Below, piece by piece: positions 34,514 through 42,830 of a DNA stretch of 64,000 bases. The notes beneath the pieces are model-generated. The model searched no databases. It saw only the letters and a list, made by a program, of their open reading frames with translations, and was not told where the DNA came from. Source of the DNA: an uncultured Bacteroidia bacterium (GTDB lineage: Bacteria > Bacteroidota > Bacteroidia > Bacteroidales > UBA932); NCBI GenBank assembly GCA_902792815.1, contig CADBAY010000007.1:1-64000 (forward strand), given 5' to 3'. Numbering within the stretch: the first letter of the stretch is position 1; the number at the start of each line of letters is the position of its first letter. A program made the position numbers and the translations under genes.

Positions 34514-36156
34514 TGAGACATAACTTTGATTCACTTGCCGATGTATTTCACTACACAACAGTAAAATACGCCAAACATACCGCCTTCCGTACCCTGGAGG
34601 GCGATTCGTCTTACACATATTCGTCGTTCAGCGATATCTGCCGCCGCCAGTCCAGGCTGCTGTCCAATTTCGGCATCAATGCAGGAGACAAAGTTGCCAT
34701 CCTGTCTCAGAATATGCCCAACTGGCCCGTGGCGTTTTTCGCGGTCACGGCAACCGGCCGCATTGCGGTTCCCATGCTCACCGAGCTCACACAGAACGAG
34801 ATAACCAACATTCTGGTGCACTCCGAGAGCAAGGCTTTGTATGTGTCGCGCAGGCTCTATTCCAAAGTGCCTGAAGACCTGCTGGCCAGCATGCATCTGG
34901 TGATTGCGACCGACGACCTTAGCATACTCAGGGTAAACGGAACTGCATACACCTGCGACGGGCATCCGTCTAACCCCACTGCCGACGACCTCGCCTGCAT
35001 TATCTACACCTCCGGCACCACCGGCGCCGCAAAGGGCGTGATGCTTACTCACAAGAACTTTTGCGCCAATATCTACGCGTCGTGGGTGGCCGCTCCCGCA
35101 TATCGCAGAGACGTTTTCCTGTCCATCCTGCCGCTCGCACATACCTACGAGATGAGCGTGGGAATGCTTTATCCATTCTCCGTGGGAGCAATGGTGTGCT
35201 ATCTGCATAAACCGCCCACCCCTTCGATACTGCTTCCCGCGTTCAAGCAGCTGAGGCCCACAATGATGCTGTCGGTGCCCCTGGTCATCGAAAAGATATA
35301 CAAGTCCAGCATTATCCCCACCATCCAGAAGAGCCGCTTCCTGAGCTGGCTTGACAAGACCAATCACGGCCTGCTGTGCCTGCTGGTGGGTATGCGCCTC
35401 AAAAAGACCTTCGGCGGAAGGATACACTTCTTCGGCATCGGAGGCGCCAAGCTTGACCCAGAGGTGGAGGCGTTCCTGGGTAAGGCCAAGTTCCCTTATG
35501 CCATCGGCTACGGCCTCACGGAAACCGCTCCTCTGATCTGCAATGCCAATCCCAAGGGAACGCACCTTGGCAGTACCGGCATTGCCGCAGCCGGCGTGCA
35601 GATCCGGCTCGAAAACCCCAACCCGATTACAGGCGAGGGCGAAATAGTGGTCAAGGGCGACAATGTGATGATGGGTTATTACAAAGACTTCGAGCGTACC
35701 CAGCAGGTTCTCTCGCCCGACGGATGGTTCCGTACCGGCGACCTTGCCAGTGTTGACAAAAAGCACCGCTACTATATCAAGGGGCGTCTTGGCAGTGTGA
35801 TCCTGGGCCCTTCGGGAGAGAACATCTATCCCGAGGAGATTGAGAACGTCATCAATAACATCAGCGGTATCAACGAGTCGCTTGTGGTTGAACGTGACGG
35901 ACACCTTGTGGCCCTGGTGCATTTCGACGACAATGTGCTGGACTGGAATTACGAAAACCAGGACCGTTTCATAGCCGATCTGGAGCGCCGCAAGGCCGAC
36001 ATCCTCGAGTTTGTCAACTCGCACGTCAACCGTAACAGCCGTATCAAGGAAGTGGAAGTCGAGAAGACTCCGTTCGCTAAAACAGCCACGCTTAAGATCA
36101 AACGTTTCCTCTACAAAGACAAGTCAAAGCCCGCAGATGGAACTGATAAAAAATAA
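34513..36156 (+). CDS. AMP-forming long-chain acyl-CoA synthetase
   Basis: The 547-residue protein is a long-chain fatty-acid-type ANL ligase: P-loop IIYTSGTTGAAKGVMLTH, LPLAHTYE, the FGIGGAKLDPEVEAF helix, YGLTETAPL, GWFRTGDLASVDKKHRYYIKGR and a terminal lysine in TPFAKTATLKIKRF. It would activate fatty acids to acyl-AMP and acyl-CoA or acyl-ACP. It overlaps the PlsC-type gene by one base, so the activated acyl chain may be handed to that enzyme. Its 3' end overlaps the DUF3737 gene by 20 bases. Confidence 0.93.
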   Translation: MRHNFDSLADVFHYTTVKYAKHTAFRTLEGDSSYTYSSFSDICRRQSRLLSNFGINAGDKVAILSQNMPNWPVAFFAVTATGRIAVPMLTELTQNEITNILVHSESKALYVSRRLYSKVPEDLLASMHLVIATDDLSILRVNGTAYTCDGHPSNPTADDLACIIYTSGTTGAAKGVMLTHKNFCANIYASWVAAPAYRRDVFLSILPLAHTYEMSVGMLYPFSVGAMVCYLHKPPTPSILLPAFKQLRPTMMLSVPLVIEKIYKSSIIPTIQKSRFLSWLDKTNHGLLCLLVGMRLKKTFGGRIHFFGIGGAKLDPEVEAFLGKAKFPYAIGYGLTETAPLICNANPKGTHLGSTGIAAAGVQIRLENPNPITGEGEIVVKGDNVMMGYYKDFERTQQVLSPDGWFRTGDLASVDKKHRYYIKGRLGSVILGPSGENIYPEEIENVINNISGINESLVVERDGHLVALVHFDDNVLDWNYENQDRFIADLERRKADILEFVNSHVNRNSRIKEVEVEKTPFAKTATLKIKRFLYKDKSKPADGTDKK

Positions 36157-36979
36157 AGAATTCGGCGGAGAACGTCCCCTTTACTGCCGCCGCTCCCTGC
36201 GCCTTGAAGGCGTGACTATCCACGCTGGTGAGTCTGCCCTTAAGGAGACCGCCGACATCGAGGCCGACGGCTGCCGGTTCGAGGGGAAATATCCCTTCTG
36301 GTGCTGCGAGCGCTTTACGGTGCGCAACTGTTTGTTCACCGAGGGCGCCCGCGCGGCTCTGTGGTACAGCAAGGGGCTCCTTATGGAGGACACGCTTGTG
36401 GAGGCGCCCAAGATGTTCCGTGAGATGGAAGACCTGACCCTGCGCCGCGTACGCATTCCCAATGCTGCCGAAACCTTGTGGAGTTGCCGTGGCGTTACCC
36501 TCGAGGATGTGGAGATTGAAAAGGGTGATTACCTGTTCATGCATTCTTCCGATCTGAAGGTCAATTCTTTGAAGCTCCAGGGCAACTATTCCTTCCAGTA
36601 CGCAAAGAATGTGGAGATACGGAACTCCGTCCTAAATACAAAAGATGCTTTTTGGGAGACCGAGAATGTGACCGTGTTCGACTCTGTCATCAACGGAGAG
36701 TATCTGGGCTGGTATTCCAAGGGCCTGAGGCTCGTTAACTGCCGCATTGGCGGTACCCAGCCCCTCTGCTACGCAACCGGTTTGGTTCTGGAGAACTGTG
36801 TTCTTGATGCCGATGCCGACCTGGCTTTCGAATACTCCGATGTGCAGGCTGATATTCGCGGCGCCGTCACTTCGGTTAAGAACCCCAGGAGCGGCGTTGT
36901 CACCGCCGACTCCTACGGCTCCGTAATCCTTGACGACAACATCAAGGCGCCGGCCGACTGCAAGATATTAACCAGGTAA
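36137..36979 (+). CDS. DUF3737 right-handed beta-helix protein
   Basis: Starting at ATG 36137 inside the ligase 3' end, the 280-residue product opens IKNKEFGGERPLY, the usual start of DUF3737 proteins. Short repeating strands (FWCCERFTVRNCLF, ALWYSKGLLMEDT, SFQYAKNVEIRNS, GWYSKGLRLVNC) describe a parallel beta-helix. There is no signal peptide. DUF3737 members occur widely in gut anaerobes without a known function. The 20-base overlap with the ligase gene implies co-transcription. Confidence 0.88.
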   Translation: MELIKNKEFGGERPLYCRRSLRLEGVTIHAGESALKETADIEADGCRFEGKYPFWCCERFTVRNCLFTEGARAALWYSKGLLMEDTLVEAPKMFREMEDLTLRRVRIPNAAETLWSCRGVTLEDVEIEKGDYLFMHSSDLKVNSLKLQGNYSFQYAKNVEIRNSVLNTKDAFWETENVTVFDSVINGEYLGWYSKGLRLVNCRIGGTQPLCYATGLVLENCVLDADADLAFEYSDVQADIRGAVTSVKNPRSGVVTADSYGSVILDDNIKAPADCKILTR

Positions 36980-36982
36980 TGT

Positions 36983-37104
36983 AAGTCCTCTGCCGAAGGG
37001 ACCGGCGGACCGTCTGCGCCCACGCAGCCGTGAGTGGGAGGGGCCCGCTTGCGGGAGGGATAGGCCGAAGGCCGTAGTCCGCCGGTCCCTTCGGCAGAGG
37101 ACTT
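36983..37104. repeat. Large palindromic element with perfect 28-bp arms
   Basis: Arms at 36983-37010 (AAGTCCTCTGCCGAAGG...) and 37077-37104 are perfect 28-base complements. The 66-base centre contains further hairpins (GGCCCGCTTGCGGG with a near-complement, GGCCGAAGGCC). The element starts 4 bases after the DUF3737 stop and ends 14 bases before the MalY-type start codon. There is no T-run, so it is not a simple terminator; a REP- or MITE-like dispersed element, or a structured leader, are the main options. Confidence 0.85.
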
Positions 37105-37118
37105 GAACAGACAAGCAT

Positions 37119-38294
37119 ATGAGTTTTGACAAGATTATCAACCGTCGCGGCACCAACTGCGTCAAGTGGGATATGGTACCCGAAGGCGTGCTGCCCATGT
37201 GGGTGGCCGATATGGACTTTGAAACCGCTCCCTGCGTGCTTCGCGCTGTTCAGGAAAGGGCCGCTCACGGCGCCTTCGGATATACGGCTGTTCCGCAAAG
37301 CTATTACGAATCGGTATGCAACTGGTTCGCCCTGCATCACGGATGGCGGCCCGATCCGTCGTGGATAATCTATTGCCCGGGCATTGTGCCTGCGCTGTCG
37401 GCTTGCGTAAGCGCATTTACCGAGCCTGGAGACAACGTGCTCATTATGAGCCCGGTGTACAATTGCTTCTTCTCGTCGGTCCGCAACTGGCGCTGTAATG
37501 TACTGGACGTGCCGCTACTTACTGTGCCGCGTGATGGAGTGCCCCGTTATGAGATTGATTTCGAGTCCCTTGAAAAGGCGGCCGCCGATCCGCGTACCAT
37601 GCTCATGCTTATCTGCTCCCCGCACAATCCTGCCGGGCGGGTATGGACCCGTGAAGAACTGGAGCGCGTGGGCCGCATTTGCCTAAAGCACGGTGTGGTG
37701 CCCGTGAGCGATGAGATTCATTGCGAGTTTACAATGCCCGGAGTGGAGTTCGTGCCTTTTGCCTCAATCTGTCCGGAGTTCGAGGATGCTTGCGTCACCC
37801 TCAATTCTCCCAGCAAGGCGTTCAATATCGCGGGGCTGCAGATATCGAACATTATCTGCAAGAATCCCTCTCTCCGCGACTGCTTGGTCAAAGCGGTGAA
37901 CGTCAACGAGATATGTGATGTCAATCCATTCGGTGTGCTGGCTTTGCAGGCTGCATATACTCCTGAAGGCTATGAGTGGCTCAGGGGCCTCAACGACCAG
38001 ATAGCCGCCAATTATTACCGCCTTCGCGAGGTGGTCGCCGAGCGCTTGCCGGAGTGCCATCTTTACTCGCTTGAAGGCACCTACCTTGCCTGGCTGGACT
38101 GCCGCTCTCTGGGCATGCCTTCGGTCGAGATCGAAAAGAGCCTTATGGAGACGGAGAAAGTGCGTATCAACAACGGCTTGATGTACGGCACCGAAGGGTT
38201 CATCAGAATTAACCTGGCTTGCCCTCCGGCATTGCTCGAAGACGGGCTGGGCAGGATAGCCCGCGGACTCCGTCGCTTAATAGATTCGAAATGA
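37119..38294 (+). CDS. MalY/PatB-type PLP-dependent C-S lyase/aminotransferase
   Basis: The 391-residue protein opens with FDKIINRRGTNCVKWD and LPMWVADMDF, the standard start of MalY/PatB proteins. GIVPALSACVSAF, SPHNPAGRVWTREEL, SDEIHCEF and the Schiff-base lysine Lys233 in NSPSKAFNIAGLQ follow. PatB-type enzymes split cystathionine or cysteine to pyruvate, ammonia and a thiol; MalY also acts as a regulator in E. coli. The leader holds a large inverted repeat. The stop codon overlaps the start of the deformylase gene (ATGA), implying coupling. Confidence 0.93.
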   Translation: MSFDKIINRRGTNCVKWDMVPEGVLPMWVADMDFETAPCVLRAVQERAAHGAFGYTAVPQSYYESVCNWFALHHGWRPDPSWIIYCPGIVPALSACVSAFTEPGDNVLIMSPVYNCFFSSVRNWRCNVLDVPLLTVPRDGVPRYEIDFESLEKAAADPRTMLMLICSPHNPAGRVWTREELERVGRICLKHGVVPVSDEIHCEFTMPGVEFVPFASICPEFEDACVTLNSPSKAFNIAGLQISNIICKNPSLRDCLVKAVNVNEICDVNPFGVLALQAAYTPEGYEWLRGLNDQIAANYYRLREVVAERLPECHLYSLEGTYLAWLDCRSLGMPSVEIEKSLMETEKVRINNGLMYGTEGFIRINLACPPALLEDGLGRIARGLRRLIDSK

Positions 38295-38869
38295 AAAAGT
38301 TATTGATTCTTTTCGCTGTTTGCTTGGCCCTGGCCTCCTGTGCCGCCTGGACCGAAGAAGAAAAAAGCCTCATCGGCGTAGCTTCTGACGGGGTAATGCG
38401 CGTGCTTACGGTTGACGATCATGCCGACTCGCTGCTCCTCCGCACTCCCGGCGCCGATCTTAGCTCCGCTGCGCTCAAGTCGCCTCAGTTTGCCGCTCTT
38501 GCAGAGCGCATGGTGGCCACAGTTACATCTCCGGAGCAGGATGGCGTGGGTATAGCAGGCCCGCAGGTCGGGCTGCTGCGCCGCGTGGTCGCGGTGCAAC
38601 GTTTCGATAAAGAAGGGGAGCCTTTCGAGGTTTATCCCAATATCCGCGTAAGCGACAAACGCGGCCCGGGCGAGCTGGGCGGCGAAGGCTGCCTGAGCGT
38701 TCCCGGGCGCAGGGGAGAGGTGCTGCGCTCGCGTGATATCGATATCACCTACACTTCGCTATATTCCTATAAAGACACCACCGAGCGGGTACAGGGCTTT
38801 ACGGCCGTCATTTTCCAGCACGAATGCGACCATCTCGACGGCATACTTTATACCGACTATATCGATTAG
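38291..38869 (+). CDS. Peptide deformylase-family lipoprotein
   Basis: ATG 38291 gives a 192-residue protein with a lipoprotein signal (MKKLLILFAVCLALASC). The mature part holds all three deformylase motifs: GVGIAGPQVG (Ala to Gly change in GxGxAAPQ), EGCLSVPG with the metal-binding Cys, and QHECDHLDG with HExxH. Deformylases remove the formyl group from nascent chains in the cytosol, so an exported, lipid-anchored copy is unexpected. The normal cytosolic enzyme is encoded at 52756. The product may deformylate exported formyl-peptides or have another metallohydrolase role. Confidence 0.9.
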   Translation: MKKLLILFAVCLALASCAAWTEEEKSLIGVASDGVMRVLTVDDHADSLLLRTPGADLSSAALKSPQFAALAERMVATVTSPEQDGVGIAGPQVGLLRRVVAVQRFDKEGEPFEVYPNIRVSDKRGPGELGGEGCLSVPGRRGEVLRSRDIDITYTSLYSYKDTTERVQGFTAVIFQHECDHLDGILYTDYID

Positions 38870-39019
38870 CGGATAAAGTCTCTTAAAAGTTTGTGCAATA
38901 GTTTGTTCACATCTCCGTCATCCTTGGGATGGGATGCGAACGTGAGCTTTTCCTTGTTGTATGCACGATACAAGAGTAAGCAGCACAAACGGGATAAGCA
39001 GTAATGGCAGGCGTTTCAT
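38866..39019 (-). pseudogene. Relic lipoprotein gene (signal peptide plus C-terminal tail, frame-broken)
   Basis: On the minus strand ATG 39019 starts MKRLPLLLIPFVLLTLVSC, a clear lipoprotein signal. In this frame it stops at 38918 after 33 codons. A +1 shift around the Cys gives a sensible tail (YNKEKLTFASHPKDDGDVNK, then LLHKLLRDFIR and stop at 38866). As with the relic at 6578-6752, both ends of a gene seem to remain and the middle is lost. The final codon overlaps the deformylase stop. No family can be named. Confidence 0.5.
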
Positions 39020-39108
39020 TTATCTATAGTTTTAATTGTTATAGTTCAGTGCGGTATAGTCACAGACTCACCAAGCTAACACATTTCTTTTTATTCTACA
39101 AAAATGAG

Positions 39109-39116
39109 TAAATTTG
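39109..39116 (+). promoter_or_regulatory. Promoter -7 box TAAATTTG for greA
   Basis: It matches TAnnTTTG and ends 4 bases before the greA ATG at 39121, so the transcript would be leaderless or nearly so. Confidence 0.6.
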
Positions 39117-39120
39117 AGCC

Positions 39121-39588
39121 ATGGAATACCTGTCAAAGCAACGATACGACGAGATTGCCGCCGAATTGAATCATCTTATCAACGAGGTTTACCCGAAGGT
39201 GCAGGAAGACCTCGCGGAGGCCAGTGCGCAGGGGGACAGAAGCGACAATGCGGGATACCGCGAAGCAAGGCGCACCCAGGCGAAGACCATCAGCCGTATC
39301 CGCTTCCTGCAGAAGATCCTGGAACATTCGCGCGTAATCGACACCGACAATCTCCCCAAGGACAGGGTCAGCCTTTTGAGCCGGGTCGAATTTACGAACC
39401 TCTCGACAAATACCCGAATGAAATTCGAGATAGTCAGCCCCCATGAGATGGATCTTGAGGCCGGCAAGATTTCGCTGAAATCCCCGATAGGCGCCGCCCT
39501 GATGGGCAAGAAGGTCGGCGAAATAGCCGAGGCCCGTGTTCCCTCCGGCACCTTGCGCCTGAGGATCGAAAGCATCACGCTCGATTGA
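39121..39588 (+). CDS. greA: GreA/GreB-family transcription elongation factor
   Basis: The 155-residue protein has the N-terminal coiled-coil finger (about 1-75) with the tip ASAQGDRSDNAGYREA, where the two acidic residues that reach the RNA polymerase active site are kept as Asp and Asp (E. coli GreA has Asp41 and Glu44). The C-terminal FKBP-like domain (KISLKSPIGAALMGKKVGE) is also typical. The factor stimulates cleavage of backtracked RNA. Length matches the family (about 158). The gene has its own promoter and terminator. Confidence 0.95.
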   Translation: MEYLSKQRYDEIAAELNHLINEVYPKVQEDLAEASAQGDRSDNAGYREARRTQAKTISRIRFLQKILEHSRVIDTDNLPKDRVSLLSRVEFTNLSTNTRMKFEIVSPHEMDLEAGKISLKSPIGAALMGKKVGEIAEARVPSGTLRLRIESITLD

Positions 39589-39606
39589 GGGAGCACGCTC
39601 ACAAAA

Positions 39607-39635
39607 AAAAAGCAGGCCCTGAAAGCCTGCTTTTT
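39607..39635. terminator. Bidirectional terminator between greA and tRNA-His
   Basis: AAAAAGCAGGC (39607-39617) and GCCTGCTTTTT (39625-39635) are perfect 11-bp complements with A/T-runs on both sides. It can stop greA on the plus strand and the tRNA on the minus strand. Confidence 0.9.
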
Positions 39636-39637
39636 GG

Positions 39638-39711
39638 GGTGCGATGTGGGGCTCGAACCCACGACACCCAGAACCACAATCTGGTGCTCTACCAACTGAA
39701 CTAATCGCACC
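39638..39711 (-). tRNA. tRNA-His (anticodon GTG)
   Basis: Read on the minus strand, GGTGCGAT at the 5' end pairs with ATCGCACC at the 3' end. This is an eight-base-pair acceptor that includes the extra G-1:C73 pair diagnostic of tRNA-His. The D arm (AGTTCAGTTGGTAGAGCA), the anticodon stem CCAGA/TCTGG with loop TTGTGGT, and the T arm GTGGGTTCGAGCCCCAC are all regular. The anticodon GTG corresponds to plus-strand 39675-39677. The next three bases read CCA, but they are shared with the terminator stem, so an encoded CCA is not certain. Confidence 0.97.
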
Positions 39712-39724
39712 GTGTTAGAGACCA

Positions 39725-39732
39725 CAAAGATA
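39725..39732 (-). promoter_or_regulatory. Minus-strand promoter -7 box TATCTTTG for tRNA-His
   Basis: The plus strand reads CAAAGATA, 14 bases before the mature 5' end of the tRNA. Confidence 0.65.
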
Positions 39733-39816
39733 CGAATCTTTTTTTTGTGTGCAAACATTTTTCATCATTAATGGTGATTTAGCGGCTCGGAGAGTTCAAT
39801 TGTGGTATTTATTTCT

Positions 39817-39824
39817 TACCTTTG
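39817..39824 (+). promoter_or_regulatory. Promoter -7 box TACCTTTG for the TonB receptor operon
   Basis: It matches TAnnTTTG and lies 17 bases before ATG 39841, excluding the longer in-frame start at 39802. It should drive the four-gene run to 48558. Confidence 0.65.
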
Positions 39825-39840
39825 GACAAATTGCTTGAAT

Positions 39841-42810
39841 ATGTGTGGATATAAAAGATTGCTACCGCTGCTTCTAGCCGTGCTTCTCCCATATGTGCTA
39901 AGCGCCCAGTCGTATTCTGTAAGCGGAGTGGTTACCGATAAGAACAGCGGCGAGCCGGTGGAGTTTGCCACTGTGGTGCTTCAAGCCTCGGAGCAATGGG
40001 CCGTGGCCGACGAGAAAGGCCGTTTTACCATAGCCAACATCCATCCGGGGAAGACCGTAATCAGCACGTCATGCCTTGGCTATGTGACTGATGAGATGGA
40101 GATTGTCATATCCAAAGACATTACCAACCTCAAAATCAAGCTCGCCCAGGATAACCTCGCACTGGAAGAGGCGGTCGTCACCGCAAAAGAGAACAGCAAT
40201 TCAGCAACCACATCACGCACCATAGACAAAACCGCCCTGGAGCATGTTCAGATGATGAACGTTTCCGACATATCAAGCCTTCTGCCGGGCGGAGCCACGC
40301 AGTCTAACACCCTCACTTCCGAGAAGCGTTTCGATATCCGCGCAGCCTCGGGCGAGAGCGGCAACTCGTCGTTCGGAACAGCCGTTGAAGTGGACGGAGT
40401 ACGTCTTTCCAACAACGCATCTTATTCTGATATCAAAGGTGTATCTACCAACAATATAGCATCGGCCAACGTGGAGTCGGTGGAGGTAATCACAGGCGTT
40501 CCTTCCGTCGAATACGGAGATATGGGATCAGGAGTGGTCAAGATCAACACCAAGAAGGGCAAGACCCCCTGGTCGGTGACCATGTCTACCAGCCCCCGTA
40601 CCAAACAGCTTTCCGTGGGCAAGGGATTCGGCCTGGGCTATTCAAAATCAGGAGCTCCGGCTGGCGTGCTCAATGCCAGCCTCGAATATACCCGTTCCAT
40701 ATCCGAGCCCATGTCGCCGTACACATCTTACCAGCGGCGACAAATGTCGCTGATTTACAGCAATTTGCTTTCTTCTGGCGTCTTTGCCTCCAAGCCTCTG
40801 CGCTTCTCGCTGGGAGTAACCGGCAACCTGGGCGGACTGGACAATTCTTCCGACCCCGACAAGTTTCTCGAGACATTCCTGCGCCAGAGAGACAACAGCT
40901 TGCGGGCCAACTTCACCGCCAGCTGGCTGCTGAGCCTTCCTTGGATAACCAATCTGGAACTCAGTGCCTCTACGGTTTACTCCGACAAGCTCACTCGTGA
41001 GAATAAGAATTACCACGAGAGCGTCACCCAGGTGGCTCTGCACTCGCGTGAGCAAGGCTATCTTATGTCGGAGCCGTTCAAGGAAGGTGCGGCCAATCTG
41101 GCCGTCATGATTCCCGCCGGCGCCTGGTACAACGTTTCGGCAATTGATGACCGTCCTCTTACTTCCAAAGTAACCCTCAAGGCCAACTGGGCCCGTAATT
41201 TCGGCGCCGTCAACAATAAACTCAAGGTGGGCGGCGACTGGAATTTCGACCAGAACTTCGGCGTAGGCCTTTACAACGAAAACCAGGCACTGGCCCCTTC
41301 ATACCGCGAGTATCGTTACTGCGACAATCCGGCCATGCACAACTTCGCCGCCTACATCGAAGACAACCTTATGGTTCCCATAGGCAAGGGAAGGCTGAAC
41401 GTTATCGCCGGTCTGCGTAACGACAATACTTACATCAAGGGCTCGGCTTACGGCCTCACGTCGAGCCTCTCGCCGCGTTTCAACGCCAAGTGGTCGGTTC
41501 TGGACGAGTCGTCCCGCAGGCGCAAGACCTTGCGCGCCCTCTCTTTCAGGGGCAGCTGGGGCGTGGCGGTAAAGCAGCCGTCTTTCTCCATCCTCTATCC
41601 TGTGCCCAGCTATATGGACATCAACGTGTTCACGTCCACTGCTTCTGCCGACAATGTAGTATACAGGGCCTATTACGTGCAACCCCGCACCATCGAATAC
41701 AACGGAGCGCTGCGCTGGCAGAAGAACCATCAAGCAGAATTCGGAATAGACACCGACATAGCCGGCAATAAGATTTCGCTGGTGGCATTCTACAACAAGA
41801 CCATCGATTCGTATATGCTCCAGACCGATTACGAGCGTTTCAAATATACCTACACAAGCACTGCCGACGTGCAAGGCCTGCCCATTCCCGCAGGGGACAG
41901 GATCTATACCCTGAATCCTTCGACAGGTGTAGTAACGGTGAACGACAAAACCGGGACTCTCGCTCCCATCGATGCCACCAATTCCACCCGCAAGCAGTTT
42001 ATCAGCAAGACCTTCGAGGATAACCAGCTGAGTCCGGTCACGCGCTACGGACTCGAGTGGGTAGTGGAGTTCAAGGAAATCAAGCCCATCAATACTTCTA
42101 TACGCGTTGACGGTAACTTCTATTCATACCGGTCTTACTTCAGCAATATGGAGGCATACGGTCCCACCACCTCCACAGGAGCCGACGGCCAGCCGTTCAA
42201 GTATATAGGCTATTACTACGGCGGAGACGGCAATGCAAACGGCAAAGAGAGCCGGACCGTCAATAATAACATCACCATTGTCACCCGTATCCCCAAGGTG
42301 AGGATGATTATTTCCATGAAGCTGGAGTCGAGCCTGCTGAAGTACTCCAGGAGCCTGAGCGACCGTCCCGACGGCATCCGTTCTTACTCCATCCCCAGCC
42401 GTGCAGAGTTCCTGAATATCGACGGCGCTCCCTCGATATATGACGGTGAGTCTTACGCTGCGCTCTTCCCCGACTATTTTGTGTCGTGGGACAATCCCGA
42501 GCCTCAGCCGTTCCTGGAAAAACTTAAGTGGGCCAAGGAAAACGATCCTGAAATGTACTCCGACCTTTCGAGGCTGGTGGTTACATCCAACTACCTGTAT
42601 CAGTTCAGCAAAGATTACATCTCGCCGTATTTCAGCGCCAACTTCAGCGTGACCAAGGAAATCGGCGACCTCGCCTCGCTGTCGTTCTACGCCAATAACT
42701 TTTTCAATAATATGGGGCAGGTCTGGAGTACAAAGACCAAGACCTATAGCTCCGTCTCGCAATATATCCCGTCGTTTTATTATGGACTTACCCTTCGTTT
42801 GAAGTTTTAA
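39841..42810 (+). CDS. TonB-dependent outer-membrane receptor with carboxypeptidase-regulatory-like domain
   Basis: ATG 39841 gives a 989-residue protein with a signal peptide (CGYKRLLPLLLAVLLPYVLSA). Residues about 24-105 are the carboxypeptidase-regulatory-like (CarbopepD_reg) domain (YSVSGVVTDKNSGEPVEFAT). The plug follows at about 110-235 (LEEAVVTAKEN, VEVDGVRLSN, VESVEVITGVPSVEYGDMGSGVV) and then a 22-strand-type barrel ending in LTLRLKF. It imports a ligand using TonB energy. The plug has the VEYGDMGSG motif of classical receptors rather than a SusC glycan signature, and no SusD gene follows. Three co-directional genes with gaps of 20, 6 and 7 bases make up the operon. Confidence 0.93.
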   Translation: MCGYKRLLPLLLAVLLPYVLSAQSYSVSGVVTDKNSGEPVEFATVVLQASEQWAVADEKGRFTIANIHPGKTVISTSCLGYVTDEMEIVISKDITNLKIKLAQDNLALEEAVVTAKENSNSATTSRTIDKTALEHVQMMNVSDISSLLPGGATQSNTLTSEKRFDIRAASGESGNSSFGTAVEVDGVRLSNNASYSDIKGVSTNNIASANVESVEVITGVPSVEYGDMGSGVVKINTKKGKTPWSVTMSTSPRTKQLSVGKGFGLGYSKSGAPAGVLNASLEYTRSISEPMSPYTSYQRRQMSLIYSNLLSSGVFASKPLRFSLGVTGNLGGLDNSSDPDKFLETFLRQRDNSLRANFTASWLLSLPWITNLELSASTVYSDKLTRENKNYHESVTQVALHSREQGYLMSEPFKEGAANLAVMIPAGAWYNVSAIDDRPLTSKVTLKANWARNFGAVNNKLKVGGDWNFDQNFGVGLYNENQALAPSYREYRYCDNPAMHNFAAYIEDNLMVPIGKGRLNVIAGLRNDNTYIKGSAYGLTSSLSPRFNAKWSVLDESSRRRKTLRALSFRGSWGVAVKQPSFSILYPVPSYMDINVFTSTASADNVVYRAYYVQPRTIEYNGALRWQKNHQAEFGIDTDIAGNKISLVAFYNKTIDSYMLQTDYERFKYTYTSTADVQGLPIPAGDRIYTLNPSTGVVTVNDKTGTLAPIDATNSTRKQFISKTFEDNQLSPVTRYGLEWVVEFKEIKPINTSIRVDGNFYSYRSYFSNMEAYGPTTSTGADGQPFKYIGYYYGGDGNANGKESRTVNNNITIVTRIPKVRMIISMKLESSLLKYSRSLSDRPDGIRSYSIPSRAEFLNIDGAPSIYDGESYAALFPDYFVSWDNPEPQPFLEKLKWAKENDPEMYSDLSRLVVTSNYLYQFSKDYISPYFSANFSVTKEIGDLASLSFYANNFFNNMGQVWSTKTKTYSSVSQYIPSFYYGLTLRLKF

Positions 42811-42830
42811 TTGTTACTAATATCAAAAGA

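Noticed and set aside
39635..39637. Encoded CCA end for tRNA-His
   Set aside because: The three bases do read CCA, but they belong to the terminator stem and flanking run, so chance is as likely.
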